The notes under the pieces: model-generated
Databases searched by the model: none
Told to the model about the DNA's origin: nothing
What the model saw: only the letters and a program-made list of their open reading frames with translations
Position numbers and translations under genes: made by a program
Part shown: positions 7,375 to 16,051 of the stretch, piece after piece
Numbering within the stretch: the first letter of the stretch is position 1
How the letters are laid out: every line of letters begins with the position of its first letter
Source: a bacterium
GTDB lineage: Bacteria > Cyanobacteriota > Vampirovibrionia > Gastranaerophilales > Gastranaerophilaceae
Direction of reading: 5' to 3'
Length of the DNA stretch: 64,000 nt
Assembly (NCBI GenBank): GCA_014803505.1
Contig: JAAVBM010000060.1
Span: forward strand, 1 to 64,000

Positions 7375-8895
7375 ATGGATGTAAATTATTTCAATTTATC
7401 CGGCGGGATAAATCAATCTTCAACTAAAACCGAATTGGGTGTAAATCCAAAAGTTATTTATTGGTCAGATTCTGAAAATATTGAAATTTATAATAATAAA
7501 GGATTGATTAAACAAAAAGGAAATACAATCTTATTACAGCTTCCGGAACAAGAATCTATTATTGGTTTGAGGGAAATGGAATCGGAAGATGCCCTAAAAT
7601 TGGTTATTGTTACCAAGTCAGGTAAAATTTATATTTATGCATTATCTTCAGGTACTTTAACTCTTTTAGATAAAACACTTTCAGGGAAAAATGTTCTTTT
7701 TGCAAATTTCTTGCGAGGTGTAGTTATTTCTACTGAATCTGACGAAATGTTTTATATTAAGGACAATGACTCCTACGATATAATTGATTGCAATTTGAAA
7801 GATCGTTTAGGTAAGGTTGTTTATCCTGATTGTATAAGTATTTATCGAGGCAGATTGTGGTGCGCCAAAGAGTCTACTGTTTATTATTCTGCTTTGGGTA
7901 CATATAATGAATTTACGTTGGAAAATGATGCAGGTTATATTAACGATTTTCATACGGATACTGCTGATATTACTGGCATGCAGAATTATAAGGAATATCT
8001 TGCTATTTATAAAAAAAATAGAGTATATTTGTTATCCGGTTCGAGTCCTGCAGACTTTTCTTTAACTCCATTTGCGGATAAAGGTTCTGTGGCAAAGAAT
8101 TCATTGATAAATGTTGATAATAAACAGTATTTTTTGAGTAATGGTATTTATGCTCTTGAACAGGTCGGGGAATTAAATCAAATTCGATTAGGTTCTGAAA
8201 TTTCTTTAAATATAAAAAATGAATTTGATAAGTTTGATACCTCAAGAATAAAAAATACAATTGCTCTTCATTATCAAAACAAAAGTCAAACTTGGTATTT
8301 CTTTCCTTATTTGGGTGATGATTATTTCCATACAATATGGATAAATGATTATCTTAATAGAGCTTGGTTTAAACGTGTATTGCCGCAAAATATAACAGCT
8401 GCTTGTAATTTTAATTCATATATTGTTACGGGTGATGATCAGGGAAGAATTTATTATGAAGATTATGGTACAACGTTTGATGGCAAAAGTATTAATTTTC
8501 TTTGGAAGTCCCCATTTTTGTCTTTAGGAAATGTGCATCATAGAAAATTAATTGATGAATTTTATTTTGTTTTGGATGATTTGCACGATAATAATTTTGA
8601 TTTTTCTGTATATAAGGATTATGACAGTAATTATTCTGAAGGTGCAGAATGTATTTGTTCCAGACATTTTAATCAGTTAATTTGGGCTGACGAATATTCT
8701 TCTGACTGTGAAGATTTTTGTTGGGCTGTTGATGATGCTGAAGTTCCAGTCTGGTCCATTGGAACTGATGTACTTGAAAAAGCTGAAATATTTGGCAGTT
8801 GTTATTCTGTCCAATTATGTATAGAAGGCAAAAATTTCGAGGACAATTGCGCTATTATCGGACTTCAATTCAGAGAAATTTATAACGATGACTAA
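7375..8895 (+). CDS. Phage tail-hub / packaged-DNA stabilisation protein (P22 gp10-like)
   Basis: A 506-residue, beta-rich protein. Its opening (NLSGGINQSSTKTELG) and later blocks (ISIYRGRLWCAKESTVYYSALG; YKEYLAIYKKNRVYLLSG) resemble the beta-propeller family that includes P22 gp10, which closes the portal vertex and forms the tail nozzle. P22 gp10 is 472 residues, so the length fits. The start has a short AGAGG-type site five to ten bases upstream. It follows the amidase by five bases. The assignment rests on pattern and position; a different tail nozzle protein is possible. Confidence 0.65.
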   Translation: MDVNYFNLSGGINQSSTKTELGVNPKVIYWSDSENIEIYNNKGLIKQKGNTILLQLPEQESIIGLREMESEDALKLVIVTKSGKIYIYALSSGTLTLLDKTLSGKNVLFANFLRGVVISTESDEMFYIKDNDSYDIIDCNLKDRLGKVVYPDCISIYRGRLWCAKESTVYYSALGTYNEFTLENDAGYINDFHTDTADITGMQNYKEYLAIYKKNRVYLLSGSSPADFSLTPFADKGSVAKNSLINVDNKQYFLSNGIYALEQVGELNQIRLGSEISLNIKNEFDKFDTSRIKNTIALHYQNKSQTWYFFPYLGDDYFHTIWINDYLNRAWFKRVLPQNITAACNFNSYIVTGDDQGRIYYEDYGTTFDGKSINFLWKSPFLSLGNVHHRKLIDEFYFVLDDLHDNNFDFSVYKDYDSNYSEGAECICSRHFNQLIWADEYSSDCEDFCWAVDDAEVPVWSIGTDVLEKAEIFGSCYSVQLCIEGKNFEDNCAIIGLQFREIYNDD

Positions 8896-8959
8896 ATAGA
8901 ATTTACTCACCACTCATATATTTTGTAGAACTACTATTGTAAAACGAAAGGAAATGGAA

Positions 8960-9844
8960 ATGACAGATTTTACAACAACTTATGGTGCTTTTATTCCTGA
9001 ATTATGGAGTAAAAAACTTAACAGCATGTTAGAAAAAAACTGCGTGATGATGCAGTGTGTTAACAGAAATTGGGAAGGCGATATTAAACAGCAAGGTGAT
9101 ACAGTAAAAATTATTACTCCAGCAGATGTAACTGTTTCTACCTTAACTGGAGATAGTATTGCTTATTCTTCATTAACTCCAACTTCAATGGATTTGGAAA
9201 TCAATCAGAAAAAATTCTTTGCATTTAAGATTGATGATGTTGCGAAAGTTCAATCTAATGCAGATATTATGGAAGCTCATCTTAACAATGCTAAGAAAGC
9301 TATTGAAGAAGTTCAAGATTCTTATTTACTTGCAATGCATACAGATGTAGTTGAAGATAATACTGTAGGGACTGAAAGTTCACCTATCGTGCTAAATAAA
9401 TCAACAATTTATGAATATTTTGTTAAATTATCTCTTGCGTTAAAAAATTCTGATGCTGTATATGCTGGTGTTCGACCTTGGGTTGTTATCAATCCAAATA
9501 TTGAGGCTTATTTGTTACAAAGCCCTGAATTTATCAGTGCATACAAAGTTGCCGATGAAACTTTAAGAGAGGGGTCTATTGGTAGAATTGCCGGTATGGA
9601 CGTATTAGTTTCAACTAACTTAACTGCTGTAGATGGAAAATACTATGTTTTAGCAGGAACAAATGATGCAATTACATTTGCTTCTCAACTTGCTAAAATT
9701 GAAAGTCTAAGAGATAAAGACAGTTTTTCTGATTTAGTGAGAGGTTTATATTTGTATGGTGCGAAAACTGTTCAACCTAAAGCTCTTGCAAAAATGATTA
9801 TTTCTGCTGATTCAACTTCTTCTACACCTGAAATTTCTGAATAA
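8960..9844 (+). CDS. Major capsid (coat) protein, P22-like HK97 fold
   Basis: About 294 residues. The opening TDFTTTYGAFIPELWSKKL, then QQGDTVKIITPADVTV, an acidic/helical middle with a YEYFVKLSLAL helix, and WVVINPNIEAYLL plus GSIGRIAGMDVLVSTNL, are typical of short-tailed phage coat proteins with the HK97 fold. Two in-frame ATGs exist; the second (8960) has AGGA at a better distance (seven bases) than the first (8954). A strong hairpin follows at 9867, as often seen after the most abundant virion protein. The ends and fold blocks are intact. Confidence 0.85.
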   Translation: MTDFTTTYGAFIPELWSKKLNSMLEKNCVMMQCVNRNWEGDIKQQGDTVKIITPADVTVSTLTGDSIAYSSLTPTSMDLEINQKKFFAFKIDDVAKVQSNADIMEAHLNNAKKAIEEVQDSYLLAMHTDVVEDNTVGTESSPIVLNKSTIYEYFVKLSLALKNSDAVYAGVRPWVVINPNIEAYLLQSPEFISAYKVADETLREGSIGRIAGMDVLVSTNLTAVDGKYYVLAGTNDAITFASQLAKIESLRDKDSFSDLVRGLYLYGAKTVQPKALAKMIISADSTSSTPEISE

Positions 9845-9866
9845 GTATAGTGTAACGATATGTTTA

Positions 9867-9900
9867 TGTACTCTCTTCAAACAAGTTGAGAGTACATTTT
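9867..9900 (+). terminator. Hairpin after the capsid gene (terminator or attenuator)
   Basis: TGTACTCTC (9867-9875) and GAGAGTACA (9888-9896) form a perfect nine-base stem followed by TTTTC. The short U tract suggests partial termination. Confidence 0.6.
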
Positions 9901-9921
9901 CTTCAAGAAAAGGAGATTATG

Positions 9922-10170
9922 ATGTTCGTAAATCTAAAAACTAGAATACAAGAATTGGCAAGGAATGCTGTATTTGCAGCAGAAGCTGAGCTTGGAACCG
10001 GAAAAGGACAAGAAAAAAAGAAAATTGCGATTGAGTATGTTCTAAAAAATCTACGTTTACCGCAATTTGTAAAAACAATTATTTCTGTTCTGCTTTCCAG
10101 TTTTATTGATGATGCAGTTGAGCTTGCTGTAACTTATATGAATTCTTTGTCACAAAACAAGGAGAAATAA
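9922..10170 (+). CDS. Small helical phage protein (LLH-holin C-terminus-like)
   Basis: About 82 residues from ATG 9922, which is chosen because AGGAG lies six bases upstream; the track start at 9886 runs back through the hairpin. The segment VFAAEAELGTGKGQEKKKIAIEYVLK resembles the soluble C-terminal part of phage LLH-type holins, but the N-terminal membrane helix of those proteins is missing. FVKTIISVLLSSFIDDAVEL forms an amphipathic or weakly hydrophobic helix. It lies between capsid and scaffold genes, so it could instead be a minor head protein. Function is uncertain. Confidence 0.55.
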   Translation: MFVNLKTRIQELARNAVFAAEAELGTGKGQEKKKIAIEYVLKNLRLPQFVKTIISVLLSSFIDDAVELAVTYMNSLSQNKEK

Positions 10171-10174
10171 ACTT

Positions 10175-10837
10175 ATGCAAAATCAAATTAATAATGGACA
10201 ATTCCAAAATGGTATTTCATCGTCTGCCGTGATTCCACAGACGAATCTTACGACAAATTATGTCGATATAATTCAACAATTGCAAAGCGCAATTAAAACT
10301 GATGCACAAAGAGTACAGCTTCTTATGCAACAAGGTACAATTACTCAGGATCAAGGACAATTTCTAATGACCCAATTGGCTAAAAAATTGAATGAAATTA
10401 ACATGTGTAATAATGCTGTTCCTCAAGGTGTTCAGGCTCCTGCGTCTCAACCTATGGTTCAAACTATAAATCCTATGGATTTGTTTAACCAAGAAAATCC
10501 TAACTTTTTTGATAAAGAAGGTCGAGGAGATATCTTGAATTATATCAAGGATTTGGATATGGATAAAGATGAAATAACCAAAATTGCTAGAATGGTTGAA
10601 AATCTTGAAAATTCAGCTGTTAATAGTTATTTGAAAAAATCCGCTCATGAAAAATCATTGAATGACGAGAACTCTGTTGCAAAAAGTAAATTGACGGCAT
10701 ATGCCCAAAATGCTCAAAAAGACAACAATTTAGGAAAAATTTTCACTCGTGCGGATATCGGCAATATGAGTGGTGAAGAGTTTGATAAAAATGAAAAATT
10801 AATCATGGAACAAGTAAAACAAGGATTGATTAAGTAA
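10175..10837 (+). CDS. Probable phage scaffolding protein
   Basis: A 220-residue hydrophilic protein: a Gln/Asn-rich N-terminal half with helical segments (YVDIIQQLQSAIKTDAQRVQLLMQQ) and a charged helical C-terminal half ending in FTRADIGNMSGEEFDKNEKLIMEQ. This composition and the C-terminal pattern are typical of scaffold proteins that guide procapsid assembly and then leave. The position next to the coat gene agrees, although in most phages the scaffold precedes the coat. No catalytic motif is seen. A terminator hairpin follows. Confidence 0.6.
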   Translation: MQNQINNGQFQNGISSSAVIPQTNLTTNYVDIIQQLQSAIKTDAQRVQLLMQQGTITQDQGQFLMTQLAKKLNEINMCNNAVPQGVQAPASQPMVQTINPMDLFNQENPNFFDKEGRGDILNYIKDLDMDKDEITKIARMVENLENSAVNSYLKKSAHEKSLNDENSVAKSKLTAYAQNAQKDNNLGKIFTRADIGNMSGEEFDKNEKLIMEQVKQGLIK

Positions 10838-10867
10838 TTTTTTAATAATTCAAATACTCGAAAGGTT

Positions 10868-10897
10868 AGAATAGGGGGATTCCCCTATTCTTTCTTT
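10868..10897 (+). terminator. Terminator after scaffold gene
   Basis: AGAATAGGGG (10868-10877), loop GATT, CCCCTATTCT (10882-10891), then TTCTTTT. A ten-base stem with a broken U tract. Confidence 0.75.
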
Positions 10898-10917
10898 TCA
10901 AAATGATAGGAGAAATT

Positions 10918-11556
10918 ATGAACTTTTTAGAACTTATAAATAAATGTTTGCTTGAATTGAATTATAAACAAGTAAATACTTTTTCAGAGTTAGTTAAGTA
11001 TGATCACAAAAAAATTCTGAGTATTTTAAACATAATTAACAAAGAAATTTGTAATATTGAAGGTTGGAATTTTTTGTTAAGACGTAAAAAATTAACATTG
11101 CCTAAAAATACTACTGAAATAAAAAACACTGTCCCAGGTAGAATCTGGTATTTGCTGATAGATGGAGAAAAATATAATTATACGTCGGATATCGAACCTT
11201 TTTTTACAGGTAAAGTTCGAGGAAAAAGTTTTTCACTTTATGCTGATAACTTACTATTTCCAAAGTTTGATTCCAAAAAGGAGATTGATGTAATTTATTA
11301 TACCAATAAATGTGTTACGGATTCTGAAGGGAATGAAAAAGTTGATTTGGAAGATGAAACTGATGAATCTTTGATTCCTTTGCCATTTGCAGAACAACTT
11401 TTAGTTTACGGTACTTGTTTACGTGTAAAAGCTAATCCTCAGCATATAAAATTTTCTTACTGGATGAGCATGTATAAAGAGGCATTGTTAAATCTTAAAT
11501 CTAAAAGCTCCGGATTTGTTACTGATGCTCCGGTAGTAAGACTTTTTAGAAAATAA
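10918..11556 (+). CDS. Head-tail adaptor / P22 gp4-like protein
   Basis: From ATG 10918 (AGGAG upstream; the track start at 10903 precedes the ribosome site) the protein is 212 residues. FLELINKCLLELNYKQVNTFSEL and ILNIINKEICNIEGWNFLLRRKKLTLP match the helical opening of podovirus adaptor proteins that bind under the portal, and IPLPFAEQLLVYGTCLRVKANPQ fits the helix that wraps portal subunits. The role would be to lock packaged DNA and dock the tail hub. No peptidoglycan hydrolase motif was identified. Confidence 0.65.
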   Translation: MNFLELINKCLLELNYKQVNTFSELVKYDHKKILSILNIINKEICNIEGWNFLLRRKKLTLPKNTTEIKNTVPGRIWYLLIDGEKYNYTSDIEPFFTGKVRGKSFSLYADNLLFPKFDSKKEIDVIYYTNKCVTDSEGNEKVDLEDETDESLIPLPFAEQLLVYGTCLRVKANPQHIKFSYWMSMYKEALLNLKSKSSGFVTDAPVVRLFRK

Positions 11557-11684
11557 TGGTAAAAAAAACAGGAAGTCCTTTTCATTCCCCCCTGTTAAGA
11601 TTTACACTAGCCGAAATATAAATAGCATGTATATTATACAAATTATTTGGTAAAAAAACAAATTTTGATAAGAAATGTAAAGAG
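11557..11684 (+). other. Short intergenic region between adaptor and small terminase
   Basis: Contains a weak AACAGG...CCTGTT inverted repeat (about 11568-11600) and AT-rich DNA that could carry a second promoter for the packaging half. The motif GGTAAAAAAA(A)CA occurs twice, near 11557 and 11650. Nothing stronger was found. Confidence 0.35.
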
Positions 11685-12119
11685 ATGAAACAATTAACAA
11701 CACAACAAAAACTGTTTGTATTGGAATATATTAAAACCTTGGATGGAGAAAAAGCCCTTAAATCAGCAGGATATAAGGTTAAAAACCTTAAAGCTTTTGC
11801 TTCTGAACTATTATCTAAGGATTATATTATTCAGGAGATAAAAAATCAATTAAAGTTGCAAATAAATACGCTTAATGTCCAAAAAGGATATGTTATTCAA
11901 AAGCTGTTGCAGATTGCTGAATTTTCGCTTGCAGAAGAAGATATAACTGATAAAGATGGTAACTTTACAGGTAAGAAAAAGCTTCGTGATTCTTCTGCAG
12001 GATTAAAGGCGCTCGAAAGTTTGTGTAAATACCTTGGTTTTTCTTCTAATAATTCTGATACGGAATATCATGAAGCAAAAATTATAACTATTTCAAATCT
12101 TGATGATGAGAAAATATAG
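11685..12119 (+). CDS. Terminase small subunit
   Basis: A 144-residue protein of the Terminase_2 type: LTTQQKLFVLEYIKTLDGEKALKSAGY is the N-terminal HTH that recognises the packaging site, ASELLSKDYIIQEI follows, and KKKLRDSSAGLKALESLCKYLGF is the conserved C-terminal helix. It would recruit phage or element DNA to the large subunit at the portal. AAAGAG lies just upstream of the ATG. It is separated from the large subunit by three genes, which is not the usual arrangement. Confidence 0.85.
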   Translation: MKQLTTQQKLFVLEYIKTLDGEKALKSAGYKVKNLKAFASELLSKDYIIQEIKNQLKLQINTLNVQKGYVIQKLLQIAEFSLAEEDITDKDGNFTGKKKLRDSSAGLKALESLCKYLGFSSNNSDTEYHEAKIITISNLDDEKI

Positions 12120-12141
12120 AAATTTATGAAAGGTATTAAAT

Positions 12142-12492
12142 ATGAAAGAAGATAAAGAAATCGAAAAGCTTCTTTTAAATGATGAAGCTTATGAAAAATT
12201 TGTAAATGCAAAAATTGAAAAAGAATTTGAAAAAGAGCTTGATAATTTAGGAATCAAGAAAGAAAAATTTATAACTGATTTTAAACTTGTTCCTCGAGAA
12301 AAGCTTTTTTCAAAACAAGCAACTTATATTGTAATGAATAAAAAAAGTAAGACAAAATCTTTTATCAATGGAATGCAAGCTGAAAGTTTTTTAGGCTCTG
12401 AAAATTCTATAAGAGAAAAATTTGTATCAGGGCAGACGGATTCTTTTGTCAGCGGGGATAACTTTGTCAAATTTTATAAACTAAAAGTGTAG
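12142..12492 (+). CDS. Uncharacterised protein in packaging cluster
   Basis: A 116-residue charged protein; the N-terminal third is a Lys/Glu-rich helix (IEKEFEKELDNLGIKKEKF) and the rest is mixed with a repeated F-SG pattern (KFVSGQTDSFVSGDNFVKF). No membrane segment or catalytic motif. AAAGG is eight or nine bases upstream of the start. It sits three bases before the acetyltransferase gene, so the two are translationally coupled. I do not recognise it. Confidence 0.55.
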   Translation: MKEDKEIEKLLLNDEAYEKFVNAKIEKEFEKELDNLGIKKEKFITDFKLVPREKLFSKQATYIVMNKKSKTKSFINGMQAESFLGSENSIREKFVSGQTDSFVSGDNFVKFYKLKV

Positions 12493-12495
12493 AAT

Positions 12496-13023
12496 ATGTG
12501 TAAATTCGTACAAGTTATATACAATCCTAATTTGGGACTATACGCGAATCTGGATTATATTTCAGATATTCAAAAATGTTATAGCCGATATGCTAAATAT
12601 CTCCAAGATGATTTTATGCATTTTGAAAATGATGTTTATTCTTTTTTAGCCCATACATATCCTTTCTTTTGGGCAATTCTGACCAGAGATGATGAATTTA
12701 TGGGATTTGTATTGTTGGACAATTTTATCGGAAATGATAATTGTCTGTATAGTGCAGAATTGACAACTTGTTTTAATAGACAAGCTTGGGGTGATTTTAC
12801 TAAATATTGCGCAAAGATTTTTTTGAAAAAATGTTTTGATGAACTTGGATTGTCGAAGATAAAAGCTCAAGTTTATCCTGATAATTTTAGAACAAAAATG
12901 CTGTTAAAATCGGCAGGCTTTGAGTATGAAACTACTTTGAAAGCTGAAACTTTGCGCAAAGGGAAACCTCAAGATTTGGATGTTTATGCTTTGTATCGAA
13001 CTTACTATTACAAAACGAGGTAA
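12496..13023 (+). CDS. GNAT-family N-acetyltransferase within the phage packaging cluster
   Basis: A 175-residue protein with the GNAT order of strands: FFWAILTRDDEFMGFVLLDN (beta2-beta4), a central strand YSAELTTCF, then KKCFDELGLSKIKAQVYPDNFRTKMLLKSAGFEYE, which is the RimJ/RimL-type C-terminal half with the Asn-containing acetyl-CoA region. The classical Q/RxxGxG/A loop is not obvious. The substrate is unknown. It has no strong ribosome site and starts three bases after the preceding stop, so it depends on coupling. Its place just before portal suggests modification of a virion or host protein. Confidence 0.75.
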   Translation: MCKFVQVIYNPNLGLYANLDYISDIQKCYSRYAKYLQDDFMHFENDVYSFLAHTYPFFWAILTRDDEFMGFVLLDNFIGNDNCLYSAELTTCFNRQAWGDFTKYCAKIFLKKCFDELGLSKIKAQVYPDNFRTKMLLKSAGFEYETTLKAETLRKGKPQDLDVYALYRTYYYKTR

Positions 13024-13026
13024 ATT

Positions 13027-14724
13027 ATGATTGAAACTAAAGTTAAGTTATCATCAACAGCTGATAATGTCGATGAACAGCTTTTGATGAATAATATTGT
13101 AGAAAAATATGATTATTATGATGAACAACGTAGTTCTCAACTTTCTGATAACAGATTGGTAAGATATGCTATTTATAATTCGGATATTCCAAAAGTTAAC
13201 GGTTGGGATTGCCATATTCAGCTTCCGGAAATTTATGAATTAGCTCAAACGTTAAAATCTCATATTGTTCAGAATTTATATTCTCATCCTGATGGAATGT
13301 TTGATGTATCAGGTATTGATATAAAAACTCAAGAACTTGCAAACAAGCAAAAAGCTATGCTTGTTAATACTTTTGAGGCTATGAAAATTGAAGATGAGAT
13401 GGAGAAAATTATTGATTCTGTCGTTGAAACAGGTGAAGTTACACTGTTTGTCGGTTGGGAAACAAAAACACGCCAGATTCGCAGGCCAATTACATTAGAA
13501 GAACAAATTGCTTATAATACGGACTCTGCTTTTGTGATTGAAGATAAAGTTGTTTATGACAATGCGAAAGTTAAATTTATAAATTACGAAGATTTCGTTT
13601 TTGATAAAAACAGTGCAGATAATTGGGATACTTGTTCAAAAATATACAGATCGTATCAAACTTTTGATGAAATAAAATCAAATAGCGCGAATAATATGTT
13701 AAATGCAGAAAAACTGGAAGTCTTGAAAGGAGTGGTGGCTGGTAAAAAACATAAATATAATGAACAATCATCTAATCAAAAAATAGAAGTTTTAGAATTT
13801 TGGGGAGATGTAAATTTACCGTCTGGTGAAGTTCTAAAAAATAAACTTATTGTTGTGGCTGGAAGACGTGTGATTATAAGATATGAGGATAATCCTTTTG
13901 TTATAAATCCGTTTATTCATGCAAATATTATTGAATCTCCGACTACAGGTCGAGGTATTTCACCTTTACGAGTTGCTTTAATATTGAATAATATTTCTTC
14001 AACAATATTGAATAAACAATTAGACGCATTGGCTCTTATGATGAATCCTCCTTATTTGGCTCCAAAAGGTTGCTTTAAAGGACAGCAGGATGTTAGTCCG
14101 GGAAAAATCATTGAGTATGATGCTGCTTTAATGACAACTACTCCAACTCCTTTAGCTTTTGATAAGGCTATGACCGGATGGGATTTCTTGAATTATTTCA
14201 AAACAACTATTGAAAGTGCAACCGGTATTTTTAAAAATATGGCAGGAAATGTTCAGGCCGTTGATAGAACGGCAACAGAAATTAACTATTCTGTTAATGG
14301 ACAGGAAGCTCGTTTGAATATGATACTTGAAGCAATTAATCGTAAAGTTATTGTGCCAATGGTTGAAAAAACCGCAGAAATTATTGCAAATTTCAAATTA
14401 GGTAAAGAAACTATTATGATTAATGATAGAGGTTTAACAGCTTTCATTGATGTAGATGATAATGTCAGAAATTCTACATATATTTATAAATATGGTGATC
14501 GAAAAGCTACATTTGAGCGTAAATCAAAATTAAAAGAGTTGTTTGATGTTATCCAATCATTTGCAAAAGTTCAGGTCGTTTCGGAACGAATTGACTGGTT
14601 AGAATGTTTTAAATTTGCACTTGAACAATATGGTATCGAAAATGCTAATAATTTTTTGAGTGAAGAAAAGGTTCAAGATGGACAAAGTTCATTAAATCAA
14701 ACTCAAAAAACTTTGAAAAAATAG
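13027..14724 (+). CDS. Phage portal protein
   Basis: A 565-residue protein with the podovirus/P22-type portal pattern: an early helical region (LPEIYELAQTLKSHIVQNLY), the wing segment DEMEKIIDSVVETGEVTLFVGWE, NPFIHANIIESPTTGRGISPLRVALILNN, the stem and crown region with APKGCFKGQQDVSPGKII, and the ATGIFKNMAGNVQAVDRTATEI helix. It forms the twelve-fold ring through which DNA is packaged and to which the adaptor binds. It starts three bases after the GNAT stop and is followed 19 bases later by the large terminase. Length is normal. Confidence 0.85.
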   Translation: MIETKVKLSSTADNVDEQLLMNNIVEKYDYYDEQRSSQLSDNRLVRYAIYNSDIPKVNGWDCHIQLPEIYELAQTLKSHIVQNLYSHPDGMFDVSGIDIKTQELANKQKAMLVNTFEAMKIEDEMEKIIDSVVETGEVTLFVGWETKTRQIRRPITLEEQIAYNTDSAFVIEDKVVYDNAKVKFINYEDFVFDKNSADNWDTCSKIYRSYQTFDEIKSNSANNMLNAEKLEVLKGVVAGKKHKYNEQSSNQKIEVLEFWGDVNLPSGEVLKNKLIVVAGRRVIIRYEDNPFVINPFIHANIIESPTTGRGISPLRVALILNNISSTILNKQLDALALMMNPPYLAPKGCFKGQQDVSPGKIIEYDAALMTTTPTPLAFDKAMTGWDFLNYFKTTIESATGIFKNMAGNVQAVDRTATEINYSVNGQEARLNMILEAINRKVIVPMVEKTAEIIANFKLGKETIMINDRGLTAFIDVDDNVRNSTYIYKYGDRKATFERKSKLKELFDVIQSFAKVQVVSERIDWLECFKFALEQYGIENANNFLSEEKVQDGQSSLNQTQKTLKK

Positions 14725-14743
14725 TTGTTTAGGAACATATTTT

Positions 14744-16033
14744 ATGAAATACAAATTACTGAATGCGCAACGAGAATTTTTAGAAATTCCTCATACATTT
14801 TCTCTTGATGTTGCAGTCTATCAAGGCGGGTATGGGTCCGGTAAAACTTTTGCCGGATCCTTACTTGGGATATTATTAGCTTTAAAATTCCCGGGGATTC
14901 GAGGGCTTGTTGGAGCTCAAACATATACACTAGTTCGGGATACAACTCTTCAGACTTATTATGAACATCTAGAAGGCATGAATTTTGTAGAGGGTGTTGA
15001 TTATAAGTGGGTAAGCGCTGAGCAAAAATTACTTTTTCGTAATGGTTCTGAAATCCTTTTTAGACATTTTGATGAGCCTAATAAGTTGAAATCTCTGAAC
15101 TTGGGGTTTGTCGAAATAGAAGAAATGTCTGATGTGCCTTATGATACTTTCAAGATGTTATTGGCTCGTATGCGTCAAAGGGTATCGTCAAAATGGAAAA
15201 ATTTCACTTATAGAATTTTCGGACATACAAACCCCGAAATTCAGAAAGGCTGGATTTATAAAACATTTTTTGAAAATCCACCTCCAAATTATAGGTTAAT
15301 TTGTGCGCCTACTACTCAAAATATTTATCTTCCGGAAGGTTTTTGTGAGGAACTAAAGAAGCTTTATGATAAAGAATATTATGAAACTTTTGTTCTGGGG
15401 AAAGTCGGTAATTATAATCAAAACTTAGTTGTAAAAGATTTTACTGATGAAAATGTAAGGGAAATTAAATATCAGCCGGATTTGGATGTTCATATAAGTT
15501 GTGACTTTAACGTGGATCCTATGGCTTGGGTTCTGGCACATAAGACAGAGGATAAAGTTTTTTATTTTGATGAATTGGTATTAGAAAATACTACAACATC
15601 TAAAACTTGTGATGAATTTTATCGCAGATATCCGAATCATAAAGGGAAAATTATTGTTAATGGTGATGCTTCCGGTGATAATAGAAGTTGTACCAGCGAA
15701 TATACTAACTATGTTATTATCAAAAAGAAGCTGGAATCTTTTGGGTATGAGGTTGATATTAAAATAAAAGCTTTCAATCCTCCTATAAAAAACAGAGTTG
15801 CGGCATTTAATGCAAAAGTGAAAAATGCAAAAGGAGAAATCGGTTTGTATATTTCTCCTAAATGCGAAAAGCTTTTATATAATATCTACAATTTACGTTA
15901 TGTAGAAGGGTCTTCAAAAATAAATGTTCCTACATATACACAGATAAAACAGACAAAAGAGTTAAAGTTTTTATCCCATCCTTTTGATGCGGCGTCTTAT
16001 CTGGTTGATTTTTATTGGCCTATTGTATTGTAG
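14744..16033 (+). CDS. Terminase large subunit
   Basis: A 429-residue packaging motor. The ATPase half has Walker A QGGYGSGKT at 27-35, a LVGAQTYTLVRDTTL strand, Walker B LGFVEIEEMSD and a coupling segment GHTNPE. The RNase H-like nuclease half has Asp in SCDFNVDPMAW near 250, Asp in VNGDASGDN and Asp in SHPFDAASYLVDF near the C-terminus. All catalytic acids are present, so the protein looks active. The length fits Terminase_6/PBSX-type large subunits. It ends 18 bases before the small membrane protein gene. Confidence 0.92.
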   Translation: MKYKLLNAQREFLEIPHTFSLDVAVYQGGYGSGKTFAGSLLGILLALKFPGIRGLVGAQTYTLVRDTTLQTYYEHLEGMNFVEGVDYKWVSAEQKLLFRNGSEILFRHFDEPNKLKSLNLGFVEIEEMSDVPYDTFKMLLARMRQRVSSKWKNFTYRIFGHTNPEIQKGWIYKTFFENPPPNYRLICAPTTQNIYLPEGFCEELKKLYDKEYYETFVLGKVGNYNQNLVVKDFTDENVREIKYQPDLDVHISCDFNVDPMAWVLAHKTEDKVFYFDELVLENTTTSKTCDEFYRRYPNHKGKIIVNGDASGDNRSCTSEYTNYVIIKKKLESFGYEVDIKIKAFNPPIKNRVAAFNAKVKNAKGEIGLYISPKCEKLLYNIYNLRYVEGSSKINVPTYTQIKQTKELKFLSHPFDAASYLVDFYWPIVL

Positions 16034-16051
16034 GGACGAGAAAGGTTAAAA

